Positions 52,966 to 62,675 of a DNA stretch of 64,000 nt are shown here, one piece after another. The DNA lies in NCBI RefSeq assembly GCF_014643375.1, contig NZ_BMJJ01000007.1, forward strand, positions 6,925-70,924, written 5' to 3'. Position numbers and translations under genes: made by a program. Source of the DNA: Aureimonas glaciei. Its GTDB lineage: Bacteria; Pseudomonadota; Alphaproteobacteria; Rhizobiales; Rhizobiaceae. Positions within the stretch are counted from its first letter, which is position 1. The number at the start of each line of letters is the position of its first letter. Below the pieces are notes generated by a model. It did no database searches, was not told the origin of the DNA, and worked only from the letters and a program-made list of their open reading frames with translations.

Positions 52966-53382
52966 TCAGCCGATGATCTCGTAGGAATAGGACGCACACA
53001 TCTCCGCATCGCTCTCGGGAGCCTCGTCGCCGGTGAACACGGCCAGCGTCATGTCGCGGCCTGTGCCCCAGCTTGCCATGTAGGTGACGGCGCCATTGCC
53101 GCAGAGCGTGTTGCCGTTTTCCAGTTCGGGATCGGCGGGATCGGCGACGCGGTAGACCGAGGCGGGGACGTTGCGGCCGTCGACGACGAAATGGTCGGCG
53201 ACGAGGTCGGACAATTCCATGCTCGTGCCGTTGGCGAAGGTGATGCTGAAATCGTCCATCTCGATGTCGCCCGTGATGCTCATCGCCGTGTTGCTGATGG
53301 CGGTGTAGCTGTCGGCGTGCGCCAGCGGCTGGAAACCGAGGACGAAGGCGGTGGTGAGCGCGGCGCGAGGCAAGAAACGCAT
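52966..53382 (-). CDS. Exported hypothetical protein
   Basis: A 138-residue protein with a signal peptide (residues 1-23, cleavage after AHA). The mature part is acidic and beta-rich (MSITGDIEMDDFSITFANGTS) and has two Cys (LCGNGA and MCASYSYE) that could form a disulfide. No family is recognised. GGAAAGACACTCC precedes ATG 53382. It lies between recG and the DUF502 gene, facing recG. Confidence 0.65.
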   Translation of the reverse strand: MRFLPRAALTTAFVLGFQPLAHADSYTAISNTAMSITGDIEMDDFSITFANGTSMELSDLVADHFVVDGRNVPASVYRVADPADPELENGNTLCGNGAVTYMASWGTGRDMTLAVFTGDEAPESDAEMCASYSYEIIG

Positions 53383-53532
53383 GGAGTGTCTTTCCGGAAT
53401 TCCCGGCCGTATCGGCCGCGGTGCCGATGTCATCTCACGCCGCGTGGTGGCTGTCGATGCGGCCTTCCTCGGCTCGCTCCCATACGGTGAACGGCGACGC
53501 AATACGCCAGCACCCGGCCTTGCAGTACCCCG

Positions 53533-54219
53533 TCAGGCGATCTCTTCCGGCTGCGGCGCGAGCCGTCCCTCCGCGATCCGTGAGGCCTCGGCCTGGGTCA
53601 CCGACTGCTCGCCCTCCGGGCCGACGATCCCGGCGGAGATGACGAGCTTCATGGCGTCCTCGACCTTCATGTTCAGGATTTTCACGTCCTGGCGCGGCAC
53701 GTAGAGCAGGAAGCCGGAGGTCGGGTTGGGCGTCGGCGGCAGGAAGACCGCCAGCATCTCGGTGCCATCCGCCTCGAACAGCGAGGCGATCTCGCCGCGC
53801 GCGGTCGTCGCGATGAGCACGATCGACCAGATCCCGCGGCGCGGATATTCGATCAGCGCCGCCGTCTTGAAGGAGTTCGACTGGGAGGCGAACACCGTCT
53901 CGAAGATCTGCTTCAGCGCGGTGTAGAGCGTCCGCACCAGCGGCATGCGCCCGAGCGCGCGTTCGCCCCAGCCGACGACGGTCTTGCCGATCAGGCTGGC
54001 GGTCAGGAAGCCGATCAGCGTGATCAGCACCAGCGCGACGACGAGGCCGAAGCCCGGAACGCGGAAGAACAGGTAGTTGTCGGGATTGTACGCGCCGGGA
54101 ATGTAGGGCTTCACCCAGCTGTCGACCCACACGACGAAGGACCAGGTCAGCCAGGCCGTGATCGCCAGCGGCGCGCAGATCACGAAGCCCGTGAGGAAGT
54201 AGTTTCTCAGCCGTGTCAT
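53533..54219 (-). CDS. DUF502-family membrane protein
   Basis: A 228-residue protein with two N-terminal membrane helices (FLTGFVICAPLAITAWLTW and LVVALVLITLIGFLTASL) and a soluble C-terminal domain. Family motifs are GWGERALGRMPLVRTLYTALKQI and FLPPTPNPTSGFLLYVPRQDV (TPNPTSG signature). DUF502 proteins are common and uncharacterised; in Rhizobiales they often lie between recG and glmS, as here apart from the ClC gene. ATG 54219 matches the family start. Confidence 0.9.
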   Translation of the reverse strand: MTRLRNYFLTGFVICAPLAITAWLTWSFVVWVDSWVKPYIPGAYNPDNYLFFRVPGFGLVVALVLITLIGFLTASLIGKTVVGWGERALGRMPLVRTLYTALKQIFETVFASQSNSFKTAALIEYPRRGIWSIVLIATTARGEIASLFEADGTEMLAVFLPPTPNPTSGFLLYVPRQDVKILNMKVEDAMKLVISAGIVGPEGEQSVTQAEASRIAEGRLAPQPEEIA

Positions 54220-54373
54220 CGTCCGTCCAGATCTGAAGCCGTCATTGCAATGCAGCAATCTGCGCCGCATTGCGACGAGACGCGAGAGCAGCATGGCACG
54301 CTTCTCGCCGAACAGGGGCGAAATCGGGCCGGACGGAGACGATTCACGGTCATGTGTGCGGGAGCTTGAGACG

Positions 54374-55702
54374 TCATCCTGGCGACAGCGGGGTATCCCT
54401 CGCCGCCTCGGCGTTCTTCTCGCGAAAGGTCTTGGCGAGACCGTGATAGAGCCGCTCGCGGCAGACCAGTGCCGAAACGCCGTCGGCAATGAGGGCCGTG
54501 GCGAACAGCGGCAGGATCATGGCGCGGCTGTCCGTCATCTCCGAGACGATCAGGACGGCGGTCAGCGGCGCCCTGACGACCCCGACGAAATAGGCGATCA
54601 TGCCGAGGGTCACGACCGCGGCCGCCGGCTGCAGCGGAAACAGCCAGGCAATGACATTGCCCATGCCGGCGCCTGCCGCGAGTGAGGGCGCGAAAATGCC
54701 GCCGGGAATGCCGCTGACGGTCGTCAGCAGCGTCGCGACCAGCTTGGCCGGGCCGAACCAGAGCGGCTGGCTCTCGCCCTCGATCAGCGAGCGGGCGGCA
54801 GCGTAGCCGGTACCCCAGGTCGTGCCGTAGCTCATCACGCCGATCATCGCGACGCCGAGGCCGCAGGCCAGGGCGCAGAGGACGGGATGGCGGCGCAGGA
54901 TCACCAACGGCCCCCAGCCGGAGCTCCCGACGGCCAAGACCGCGCGCGAGAACAGTCCGCCGCAGAGCCCGCCGAGAATGCCCGCGACGGGGCAGACGAG
55001 GAGGTCGGCGCGCAGCGTCAGCACATCGTGCATGGCCCCGAAATAGAGGTAGTCCCCGGCGATGCCGAGGCTGACGAGACCCGAGATCATCACGGCGGCC
55101 ATGACGAGGACCGCCAGGCGCTGCTCATAGGCGGAGGCCAGTTCCTCGATGGCGAAGGCGACGCCGGCGAGCGGCGTGTTGAAGGCGGCCGAGACGCCCG
55201 CGGCGCCGCCGGCGATGGTCACGGCGGCCGTCAACGGAATCCTGAACAGGCGGTGGGTCGCCTGCATGATTGCGGCGCTGATCTGGACCGTCGGCCCCTC
55301 GCGACCCACCGAGCCGCCGACGAGCAGCGCGGCCAGGGTCAGGACGAACTTGATCGCCGCCGTCCTCAGGCTCGTCAGCGCGGCGTTGCCCGGCGCATCC
55401 GGATTGTGCGCGTTGACGATCACCTGCGGAATGCCCGAGCCCCGCGCGGCCGGCGCCCAGCTCAAGGTCGCCCAGGCGATGGCCCCGAAGCAGGCCGGCG
55501 TCATGAGCAGCGGCGCATAGGGGGCGACGGCGACCAGCGCCTCGAAGCTGTCCTGGGCCCCGTCGGCGAGTTCCGCCAGTCCCAGCGCGATGAGGCCCAG
55601 CACCACGGCGCCGATGCCGGTCGCCGCGCGCCGGCGCCAGACGAGGCCGAAATTCGCGAACACCGTCATCGAGCCGATCCCGGTCGGGCCGGCGGTCGGC
55701 AT
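54374..55702 (-). CDS. ClC-family chloride channel/antiporter
   Basis: A 442-residue membrane protein. Selectivity-filter motifs are GSGIPQ (88-93), GREGPTVQ (gating Glu135) and FNTPLAGVAFAIEE, with a later GIFAPSLAAGAGMG. The external gating Glu is present, and an internal Glu pair (IEE) matches the proton site of CLC-ec1, so Cl-/H+ exchange is likely. No C-terminal CBS domains. It lies between DUF502 and glmS, interrupting their usual adjacency. Confidence 0.93.
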   Translation of the reverse strand: MPTAGPTGIGSMTVFANFGLVWRRRAATGIGAVVLGLIALGLAELADGAQDSFEALVAVAPYAPLLMTPACFGAIAWATLSWAPAARGSGIPQVIVNAHNPDAPGNAALTSLRTAAIKFVLTLAALLVGGSVGREGPTVQISAAIMQATHRLFRIPLTAAVTIAGGAAGVSAAFNTPLAGVAFAIEELASAYEQRLAVLVMAAVMISGLVSLGIAGDYLYFGAMHDVLTLRADLLVCPVAGILGGLCGGLFSRAVLAVGSSGWGPLVILRRHPVLCALACGLGVAMIGVMSYGTTWGTGYAAARSLIEGESQPLWFGPAKLVATLLTTVSGIPGGIFAPSLAAGAGMGNVIAWLFPLQPAAAVVTLGMIAYFVGVVRAPLTAVLIVSEMTDSRAMILPLFATALIADGVSALVCRERLYHGLAKTFREKNAEAARDTPLSPG

Positions 55703-55762
55703 GCAACCATTGTCGCAACGAATGTCATCAAGCCTTTACCGATGCTGGTTTTTGAGCCCCGG

Positions 55763-57589
55763 TCACTCCACCGTCACGGACTTGGCGAGATTGCGCGGCT
55801 GGTCGACATCCGTGCCCATGTGCACGGCGGTGTGGTAGGCCAGCATCTGCAGCGGAACGGCAAAGGCGATGGGGGTCAGGATCTCCGGCATATCCGGCAG
55901 GATCAGCGTCTCCATGGCGCTCACGGCGCCGGCACGGGCGCCCTTCTCGTCGGTGATCAGGATGATGCGGCCGCCGCGCGCGGCGACCTCCTGCATGTTC
56001 GACACCGTCTTTTCGAACATCCGGTCGTGCGGTGCCACGACGATCACAGGCATGGTCTCGTCGATCAGCGCGATCGGCCCGTGCTTCAGTTCGCCCGCTG
56101 CATAACCTTCCGCGTGGATGTAGCTGATTTCCTTAAGTTTCAGGGCGCCTTCCAGGGCAAGGGGATAGCTGAGGCCGCGGCCGAGATAGAGCGCATGGCG
56201 ATAGGTCGCGAGCTCGCGCGCCAGAATCTCGATCTGGCCCTCCAGCTTGAACGCCTCGGCCACCATGCGCGGCCCTTCGGCCAGCGCCCGCGTCATCGCC
56301 AGTTCCTCGTCCGGCGAGATCACGCCGCGGTCGACGCCGGCGCGGATCGACAGGGCCGCGAGCGCCATCAGCTGGCAGGTGAAGGCTTTCGTCGAGGCCA
56401 CCCCGATCTCGGGCCCGGCCAACGTCGGCAGGACGACGTCGGACTCGCGGGCGATGGTCGATTCCTGGACGTTGACGACCGAGGCCGTCTTCAGCCCCAT
56501 CGACTTCGCGTAGCGCAGCGAGGCCAGCGTGTCGGCGGTCTCGCCCGATTGCGAGACGAATAGCGCGAGGTCGACATCGCCAAGCGGGCTCTCGCGGTAG
56601 CGGAACTCCGAGGCGACATCGATGTCGCAGGCGATCCGTGCATGCCGCTCGAAGTAGTAGCGGCCGGTGAGGCCGGCGAGGTAGCCGGTGCCGCAGGCGG
56701 AGATTGCCATGCGCTTGATGTCTTTGAAATCGAGCGACTGGCCGTTCGGCACGCGGGTGCGCCCCGTGGTCATGTCGACGAAGGAGCCGAGCGTGTGGCC
56801 GATCACTTCCGGCTGCTCGTAGATCTCCTTCTGCATGAAATGGCGGTGGTTGCCCTTGTCGACATAGAAGGCCTTGCCGACCGAGCGCCGGACCGGCCGT
56901 TCCACCGCCAAACCGTCGACGTCGTAGATTTTCGCCTGGCTGCGGTCGAGGACGACGAAGTCGCCGTCCTCGAGATAGCGCACGGCGTCGGTGAAGGGCG
57001 ACAGGGCGATGGCATCGGAGCCGAGGAACATCTCGCCCTTGCCGATGCCGACGGCGAGCGGCGAGCCGCGGCGTGCACCGACGATCAGATTCTCCTCACC
57101 GGAGAAGACGAAGGCGAGCGCAAAGGCGCCTTCCAGCTGCGGCAGGATCTGGCGGACCGCCTCCACCGGCTCGGCGCCCCGGTCGAGGGCACGGGTGACG
57201 ATGAGGGCGATGGTCTCGGTGTCGGTCTCGCTCTCGAAGACGTAGCCATCCGCCTCGAGCGAGGTGCGCAGTTCGCGGAAATTCTCGATGATGCCGTTGT
57301 GGACGACGGCGACGCGGGGCGTCGCGTGCGGATGGGCGTTGCGCACCGTCGGCGCACCATGCGTCGCCCAGCGGGTATGGCCGATGCCGATCGTGCCGCC
57401 GAGCGGCTCGGTCTTCAACAGCGTCTCCAGATTGACGAGCTTGCCCTCGGCCCGGCGCCGGTCGAGGCCGGCGTCCGAGAGGGTGGCGATCCCGGCGGAA
57501 TCATAGCCGCGATATTCCAGCCGCTTCAGCGAGTCGACCAGTCTGTCGGCGACCGGCTGACCGCTGACGATCCCGATGATGCCACACAT
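55763..57589 (-). CDS. glmS: Glucosamine-fructose-6-phosphate aminotransferase
   Basis: A 608-residue protein. N-terminal glutaminase with nucleophile Cys2 (MCGIIGIV) and TRWATHGAPT; two SIS domains (about 285-420 and 455-600) with SQSGETADTLASLRYAK. It makes glucosamine-6-phosphate, the entry to UDP-GlcNAc synthesis. ATG 57589 is fixed by Cys2. It follows glmU on the same strand by 141 bp. No glmS ribozyme is expected in this group and none is seen. Confidence 0.97.
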   Translation of the reverse strand: MCGIIGIVSGQPVADRLVDSLKRLEYRGYDSAGIATLSDAGLDRRRAEGKLVNLETLLKTEPLGGTIGIGHTRWATHGAPTVRNAHPHATPRVAVVHNGIIENFRELRTSLEADGYVFESETDTETIALIVTRALDRGAEPVEAVRQILPQLEGAFALAFVFSGEENLIVGARRGSPLAVGIGKGEMFLGSDAIALSPFTDAVRYLEDGDFVVLDRSQAKIYDVDGLAVERPVRRSVGKAFYVDKGNHRHFMQKEIYEQPEVIGHTLGSFVDMTTGRTRVPNGQSLDFKDIKRMAISACGTGYLAGLTGRYYFERHARIACDIDVASEFRYRESPLGDVDLALFVSQSGETADTLASLRYAKSMGLKTASVVNVQESTIARESDVVLPTLAGPEIGVASTKAFTCQLMALAALSIRAGVDRGVISPDEELAMTRALAEGPRMVAEAFKLEGQIEILARELATYRHALYLGRGLSYPLALEGALKLKEISYIHAEGYAAGELKHGPIALIDETMPVIVVAPHDRMFEKTVSNMQEVAARGGRIILITDEKGARAGAVSAMETLILPDMPEILTPIAFAVPLQMLAYHTAVHMGTDVDQPRNLAKSVTVE

Positions 57590-57730
57590 TCCACGTCTCC
57601 TCGGTTGGGTCGGGCTGCGTCCGGCCCGGTCGAACTGGCTTTGCAATCGATGCCGGCCGGCGTCCAGACACTCTTCGTTGCCGGCCGTGACACAGGGGCC
57701 CCGCCGAGCTCTTCGTCGAAGGCCTTTACG

Positions 57731-59095
57731 TCAGGCGGAAGGCTTGCCGCGCGCGGCCTTGGCGGCGGCATTGCGCTCGGCGATCTCTCGGCCGCGGCCG
57801 GGCTTGGTCACCTGGCGCGCCCGGCCGATGGCCAGCGCATCGTCCGGCACGTCCTCGGTGATGACGCTGCCGCTGCCGACATAGGCGCTGGCACCGATGC
57901 TCACCGGCGCGACGAGGGCCGAGTTCGAGCCGATGAAGGCGTTGGCGCCGATGGCCGTATGGTGTTTCAGCGCGCCGTCGTAGTTGCAGGTGATCGTGCC
58001 CGCGCCGATATTGGCGGCCGCGCCGACCGAGGCGTCGCCGATATAGCTGAGATGGTTGATCTTGGCGCCCGCGCCGACCTCGGCATTCTTCACCTCGCAG
58101 AAATTGCCGACCTTGGCGCCCTCGGCGAGCCGGGTTCCGGGCCGCAGCCGGGCGAAGGGGCCGATGGCGACGTCCTCGCCGATCCGCGCGCCCTCGAGGT
58201 GCGAGAACGCATGGACGACGCTGCCCGTGCCGATCGAGACGCCCGGACCGAAAACCACGTTGGGCTCCAGCAGCACCTCGGCGGCGATTTCGGTGTCGTG
58301 CGAAAAGAACACCGTCTCGGGCGCGATCATCGAGACGCCCTGGAGCATCATTTCGCGCCGGCGGCGCTGCTGCCAGATGGTCTCGACGGCGGCGAGCTCG
58401 ACGCGCGTGTTGACGCCCAGCACCTCGTCCGCGTCCGCCTCGATCGCGCGGACGCTCTCGCCGCGGGCGCGGGCGATCTCCACGGCGTCGGTCAGGTAGT
58501 ATTCGCCCTTGGCATTGGCATTGCCGATCGCCTGGAGAAGGTCGAGCGCAATGTCGCCGCGCAGCGCCATGACGCCGCCATTGCAGAACTCGATCCGGCG
58601 CTCGACCTCGCTGGCATCGCGCTCCTCGCGGATCGCGAGCAGCTCGCCGTTCTCCTCGATCAGCCGGCCGTAACCCTGCGGCGTCGCGGTCCGGAAGCCG
58701 ACGACGCACAGCGCCGCGCCGGCGGCCAACGTCTCTCGCGCGCGCGCGAGCGTTTCCGGCCGGACCAGCGGCGTGTCGCCGAAAAGGACGAGGATGTCGT
58801 CGAAGCCTTCCGCGATCGCGTCCCGCGCCGCCAGCACGGCATGGCCGGTGCCGAGCCGCTCCGTCTGGACATGCGCCGACAGCCCGGCAACGGCGCCGCC
58901 GACGGCGGCCGCCACCGCGTCGGCATCGCGGCCGATGACCAGCGCCGTGCGCGTCGAGCCCGCCGCGGCGGCCGTCTCCGCGACATGGCAGACCATGGCA
59001 AGGCCCGCCACCTCGTGCAGCACCTTGGCTCGCGTGGATTTCATCCGCGTGCCTTCGCCGGCCGCGAGGATGATGGAAAGGCATGTACGGTTCAT
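57731..59095 (-). CDS. glmU: Bifunctional GlmU (GlcN-1-P acetyltransferase / UDP-GlcNAc pyrophosphorylase)
   Basis: A 454-residue protein. The uridyltransferase domain starts with [22 protein letters not shown] (GxGTRM motif, residues 11-32); the C-terminal left-handed beta-helix has hexapeptide repeats and ends in the acetyl-CoA site ([13 protein letters not shown]). It makes UDP-GlcNAc from GlcN-1-P for peptidoglycan and LPS. It lies upstream of glmS, so two successive steps of the pathway are probably co-expressed. Confidence 0.97.
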   Translation of the reverse strand: MNRTCLSIILAAGEGTRMKSTRAKVLHEVAGLAMVCHVAETAAAAGSTRTALVIGRDADAVAAAVGGAVAGLSAHVQTERLGTGHAVLAARDAIAEGFDDILVLFGDTPLVRPETLARARETLAAGAALCVVGFRTATPQGYGRLIEENGELLAIREERDASEVERRIEFCNGGVMALRGDIALDLLQAIGNANAKGEYYLTDAVEIARARGESVRAIEADADEVLGVNTRVELAAVETIWQQRRRREMMLQGVSMIAPETVFFSHDTEIAAEVLLEPNVVFGPGVSIGTGSVVHAFSHLEGARIGEDVAIGPFARLRPGTRLAEGAKVGNFCEVKNAEVGAGAKINHLSYIGDASVGAAANIGAGTITCNYDGALKHHTAIGANAFIGSNSALVAPVSIGASAYVGSGSVITEDVPDDALAIGRARQVTKPGRGREIAERNAAAKAARGKPSA

Positions 59096-59163
59096 CGTCG
59101 GGTTCCGTTCGGATGGTCCGCTGAAATTAGCAGAGGAAGCTGAGCAATCGGTGAATCGCCGTC

Positions 59164-59991
59164 TCAGGTGGCGATCGCCTCGACATTCATCAGCGCCGGA
59201 AAGGTCTCCAGCAGCCAGAAGGACACCGTCTGCATGCCGCCGGTGAGGAAGAGGATGCCGGTGAGGACCAGAAGGGCGCCCATTGCCTTCTCGACCAGGC
59301 CGAAATGCTTTCGGAAACGGCCGATCAGGCGCAGAAACACGCCGGAAAAGGCGGCGGCGAGGAGAAAGGGAATGCCGAGGCCGGCGGAATAGAGGCCGAG
59401 CATAAACGCGCCCTCGCCGACCGTGTCGTGCGTGCCGGCGAGGCCCAGAATGGCGCCGAGGACCGGCCCGATGCAGGGCGTCCAGCCGAAGGCGAAGGCG
59501 AGGCCCATGAGATAGGCGCCGAGAACGCTGCGCGGTCTGTCGGGCGCCCGGAAGCGGGCTTCGCCGGACAGGAAGGCGATGCGGAAGACGCCGAGGAAGT
59601 TGAGGCCCATGACGATGATGGCGAGCCCCGCGACAAGCCCCAGCCAGTCGAGATTCTGCCGCAGCATCTGCCCGATGGAACTGGCCCCGGCGCCGAGCGC
59701 CACGAAGACGGTGGAAAAGCCGAGGACGAAGACGAGCGCCGTGGCGAGCACCCTGAGATAGCCGTGGCTGCCGAGCCGGCCCGCCGCCCCTGCCCCCGCC
59801 GTCGCGCCGCCCGCCGGCACCCCGCCCCCTTGCATCTGGAGCGCGCGCATCTGCGGCCCCGCCCTCAGCTCCTCGACCGAGACGCCGGCCATGTAGCAGA
59901 GATAGGGCGGCACCAGCGGCAGGACGCAGGGCGACAGGAAGGAGAGCGCTCCGGCGAGAACGGCCGTCGGATAGGAGAGATCCTCGATCAC
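59164..59991 (-). CDS. CcdA-like cytochrome c biogenesis protein
   Basis: A 275-residue membrane protein of the DsbD-beta/CcdA family, from GTG 59991 (AAGGAAAAGCTGC upstream). The two redox Cys are visible: [14 protein letters not shown] near residue 20 and [15 protein letters not shown] near 165. About six helices plus a Gly-rich loop (about 55-75). It carries reducing equivalents from thioredoxin across the inner membrane to periplasmic cytochrome c or thiol-disulfide partners. Confidence 0.92.
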   Translation of the reverse strand: MIEDLSYPTAVLAGALSFLSPCVLPLVPPYLCYMAGVSVEELRAGPQMRALQMQGGGVPAGGATAGAGAAGRLGSHGYLRVLATALVFVLGFSTVFVALGAGASSIGQMLRQNLDWLGLVAGLAIIVMGLNFLGVFRIAFLSGEARFRAPDRPRSVLGAYLMGLAFAFGWTPCIGPVLGAILGLAGTHDTVGEGAFMLGLYSAGLGIPFLLAAAFSGVFLRLIGRFRKHFGLVEKAMGALLVLTGILFLTGGMQTVSFWLLETFPALMNVEAIAT

Positions 59992-60274
59992 GCAGCTTTT
60001 CCTTCCAGCCGGGATGCTTGACCCGGAAAACGCGCCTTGGGGCGACAGTCGGCGGCGGTCGGACCCGACTGGTGCCTGCCCCGCGGCTCCGCGCCGGTCG
60101 CCGCCCGGGCGGGACAGGCCCACCACGGCCGGCCGTGCCACGAACCCGCCCAAACTGCAAATCACGCCCTCTTCGGCTTTTCTGGGACCATGGCCGATTT
60201 GCGGTTGACCGCCCCCGGCCCCCTTTCTATGGTCCGCCCGATTTCGCGAGCCGGCCAAGGCCCTCTCGCCGGTC

Positions 60275-60350
<76 letters not shown>

Positions 60351-60802
60351 CCAAAAGCAACCTATCAGGTTCAAATCTGCCTTTGTCATGTTGCATCATG
60401 TCCTAAGCTGGTTCCTTTGATTTCCAAGGGCTTTCCGGTGCCTTCGGCTGGTTCCCGCACACGGAATGCAAGATGTGGGTCCCGTGATGCCGTCTTGAAC
60501 CGGCTGGATTCGCAGGGGCAGCCGATTGCGTCAAAGGGATCGACGAGGAGCGGATGCTTCCGAAGCTTCGGCAGTTCATCGCCACTTCGCTCTCGCTGCT
60601 CAGGAGAAGCAAGATCGCCTAAGAGACCACAGGGCGAGCGATGATGCTCGACAAGATCGCCCGGCAGACTGCAAGTTCCAAAGTAGCACGCGCCAAACCG
60701 CAGCCGGCAGATGGCCGTCACGCGGAACATCACAGTCTCGAAGCGAACGGAACCGGAGCCTGTTCCGAACCTTTCCTCATTCTGCAACAAGAGGAGGCCT
60801 CA
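60351..60802. other. Intergenic stretch beside tRNA-Lys, no gene supported
   Basis: About 450 bp after the tRNA gene show no convincing coding frame on either strand. Composition is less GC-rich than the neighbouring genes, which could mark the scar of a former insertion at the tRNA, but no integrase remnant or repeat of the tRNA end is seen. The right end contains the promoter candidate for the small acidic protein gene. Confidence 0.5.
60749..60774 (+). promoter_or_regulatory. EcfG-like promoter candidate
   Basis: GGAAC, a 17-bp spacer and CTTT match GGAAC-N16/17-CGTT with one mismatch. The predicted start would be about 20 nt before the ribosome-binding site of the gene at 60803. Confidence 0.35.
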
Positions 60803-61009
60803 ATGTCCGAGATCAGCAAAACGACGAAGCACGGCGAGTATCGGGAGGACGGCTCGAAGATCGCCACCGAGGACAACCCGGCTGGAGAGACGGAAACCGA
60901 GAAAGTTGAGCGGGAACAGAGCAAGCTGCCCAATGGCGGCCGTTCACCGGAGTACGACGAGGCCGACGAAGACGACATTGCGGCGCCATCGCCTCCCACC
61001 GGAGCGTAA
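60803..61009 (+). CDS. Small acidic hydrophilic protein
   Basis: A 68-residue protein (MSEISKTTKHGEYREDGSK...) with no membrane segment, mostly charged and polar residues, and an acidic C-terminus (EYDEADEDDIAAPSPP). It looks intrinsically disordered. A strong GAGGAGG ribosome-binding site precedes ATG 60803 and a terminator follows. Such small disordered proteins are often stress-induced; the EcfG-like promoter match supports that but does not prove it. Confidence 0.65.
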   Translation: MSEISKTTKHGEYREDGSKIATEDNPAGETETEKVEREQSKLPNGGRSPEYDEADEDDIAAPSPPTGA

Positions 61010-61357
61010 CCGCTCGCGCCCCTGACGCTTTGAACAAAAATGCCAGGCCCCGCCGAGAGATCGCGCGGGGCTTTTCTATGGGGCACGCCATGGCCGAGGC
61101 GAAAAGCGCCGCCAGCATCTTCCCCGGAGGAGATGAGGATGCCCGCACCCGAATTCATGATGCCGCGTTCACGGACGAGCATCCGGTCCCTGACTTCTCG
61201 ACGAGTATGCTGCCGTTCACTGCGCCGGCCACGGACCATCCGGATCTGGAAAGGCGGATGACCTCGAATAAAGGGCTACGCGCCGGGATCGCGAACAGGC
61301 GGCGCGCGACAGGGTGAAGGCCACGGGCCTCGTTCTGCCGCAGCGGTGAACCGGTCC
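61010..61357. other. Intergenic stretch with terminator; weak ORF only
   Basis: It begins with the terminator of the small acidic protein gene. An ATG at 61078 opens a 79-codon frame to 61317, but it has no ribosome-binding site and no family features, so I do not call it. The rest probably holds the promoter of the EEP-family gene. Confidence 0.5.
61045..61077 (+). terminator. Rho-independent terminator
   Basis: GCCCCGC and GCGGGGC pair around a loop of about 11 nt and are followed by TTTTCT, 36 bp after the stop of the small acidic protein gene. Confidence 0.8.
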
Positions 61358-62536
61358 ATGGAGTCACTGCGTCCGCACGTTGACGCAGTTGCGCTGGAAA
61401 CTCTATCTGGACAGGCCGAGCCCCCGATCGCCGTCTCGGACGCGGTCGAAGCGGCGGTGCCCAAAGGAGACGGTCCCATCATCATCACCGCCATCGTCAG
61501 ACTGTTCGCGGGTCTTCTGGTCCTGGCAACGGCCCTCAGCATCGTCGAATCCGACGAATGGTGGATCCGCATCTGGGACTTTCCCCGGGTGCAGATCTTC
61601 GTGCTGCTGGTGGCGGCGGGGGTTCTTGCCCTGTGGCGTGATCGGTCTGCGGGCCGATGGATCGCCGTCCTGTGTGCGGTGGCGGCCGCCTGGCAAGTCT
61701 ATCGGATCTACCCCTACACGCCGCTGGCGACACCCGAAATCACGTTCGCGGACGACCTTCCGATGTCGGACGACCGATGCTTCAGCCTGCTGTCGCTGAA
61801 TGTCCTGGAATCCAACAGAGATTACGCGCGGACGACGGCACTCATCGGCAGGGCGCAGCCTGACATCCTGCTGCTGATGGAGACCGACCAGCGTTGGGCC
61901 GACGCTCTGGCGCCCCAGTTGGCGCGATTTCCGAACGTCCTCGCGCGGCCGCTCGGCAATACCTACGGCATGATCTTTGCGACGAATCTCGCCATGCGCG
62001 ATGGCCGCATCGAGACGATCGCCGAGAAGGACACGCCCTCGGTCCATGCCGAACTGACCGCGGGCAACCCGTTCCGCGTGATCGCCCTGCACCCCCGACC
62101 GCCCGTTCCAGGCCAGGACACCGACGAGCGGGACGCCGAGATCGCCGTTGCCGCCATGCGCGCGGCCGAGGAAAAGCTCCCGGTGCTCGCCATCGGTGAT
62201 TTCAACGATGTCGCCTGGTCGCATACCTCGCAACTGTTCAAGCGGATCGGCGGCTATCTCGACCCGCGCATCGGCCGCGGCACCTTCGCGACTTTTCCGG
62301 CTCGGACCCCGCTATTGGGATGGCCGCTGGACCATCTGTTCGTCACGCCCGAATTCCAGGTTCGCTCGCTCGAGGTGCTGGAGGATGTCGGGTCCGATCA
62401 CCGTCCCATCCGCTCCGAGCTCTGCCTGACCGGACGCACTTCCGCCAACGAGGCGCCGGAGACGGTGTCGCCCGAGGATCGCCGCGATGTCGACGAGGTC
62501 ATGGAAGAGTACCGGGAAGACCAGACGGATCGATAG
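61358..62536 (+). CDS. Endonuclease/exonuclease/phosphatase (EEP) family membrane protein
   Basis: About 392 residues from ATG 61358 (GTG 61346 in frame is an alternative). Three N-terminal membrane helices (about 40-140: IITAIVRLFAGLLVLATALS, IFVLLVAAGVLALW and WIAVLCAVAAAW) are followed by a periplasmic EEP domain with LSLNVLESN, LLMETDQRW (metal Glu), AIGDFNDVAWSH and VGSDHRPIRSEL. These match the DNase I-like catalytic series. Members with this layout probably act on phosphodiesters outside the cytoplasm; substrate unknown. Confidence 0.9.
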   Translation: MESLRPHVDAVALETLSGQAEPPIAVSDAVEAAVPKGDGPIIITAIVRLFAGLLVLATALSIVESDEWWIRIWDFPRVQIFVLLVAAGVLALWRDRSAGRWIAVLCAVAAAWQVYRIYPYTPLATPEITFADDLPMSDDRCFSLLSLNVLESNRDYARTTALIGRAQPDILLLMETDQRWADALAPQLARFPNVLARPLGNTYGMIFATNLAMRDGRIETIAEKDTPSVHAELTAGNPFRVIALHPRPPVPGQDTDERDAEIAVAAMRAAEEKLPVLAIGDFNDVAWSHTSQLFKRIGGYLDPRIGRGTFATFPARTPLLGWPLDHLFVTPEFQVRSLEVLEDVGSDHRPIRSELCLTGRTSANEAPETVSPEDRRDVDEVMEEYREDQTDR

Positions 62537-62675
62537 GCAGTGTCCACCCATTCCCGCTCGATTTCTATCTGCACTGCAACAAAACGGCTTGCTCCGCTTT
62601 GGACAGGTGGGCAGGCCGAGCCGGTGACGGTGGGCGGCCACAAAGCCCAATCCTGCCGAGTGAATGAGGCCATCG

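Noticed and set aside
57731-60160. A single 809-codon frame spanning glmU and the CcdA-like region
   Set aside because: glmU begins at 59095; the upstream part is antisense-type noise read through in a GC-rich region and the CcdA-like gene uses another frame.
61078-61317. 79-codon + frame after the terminator
   Set aside because: No ribosome-binding site and no recognisable family; the ATG lies directly in the terminator T-run.
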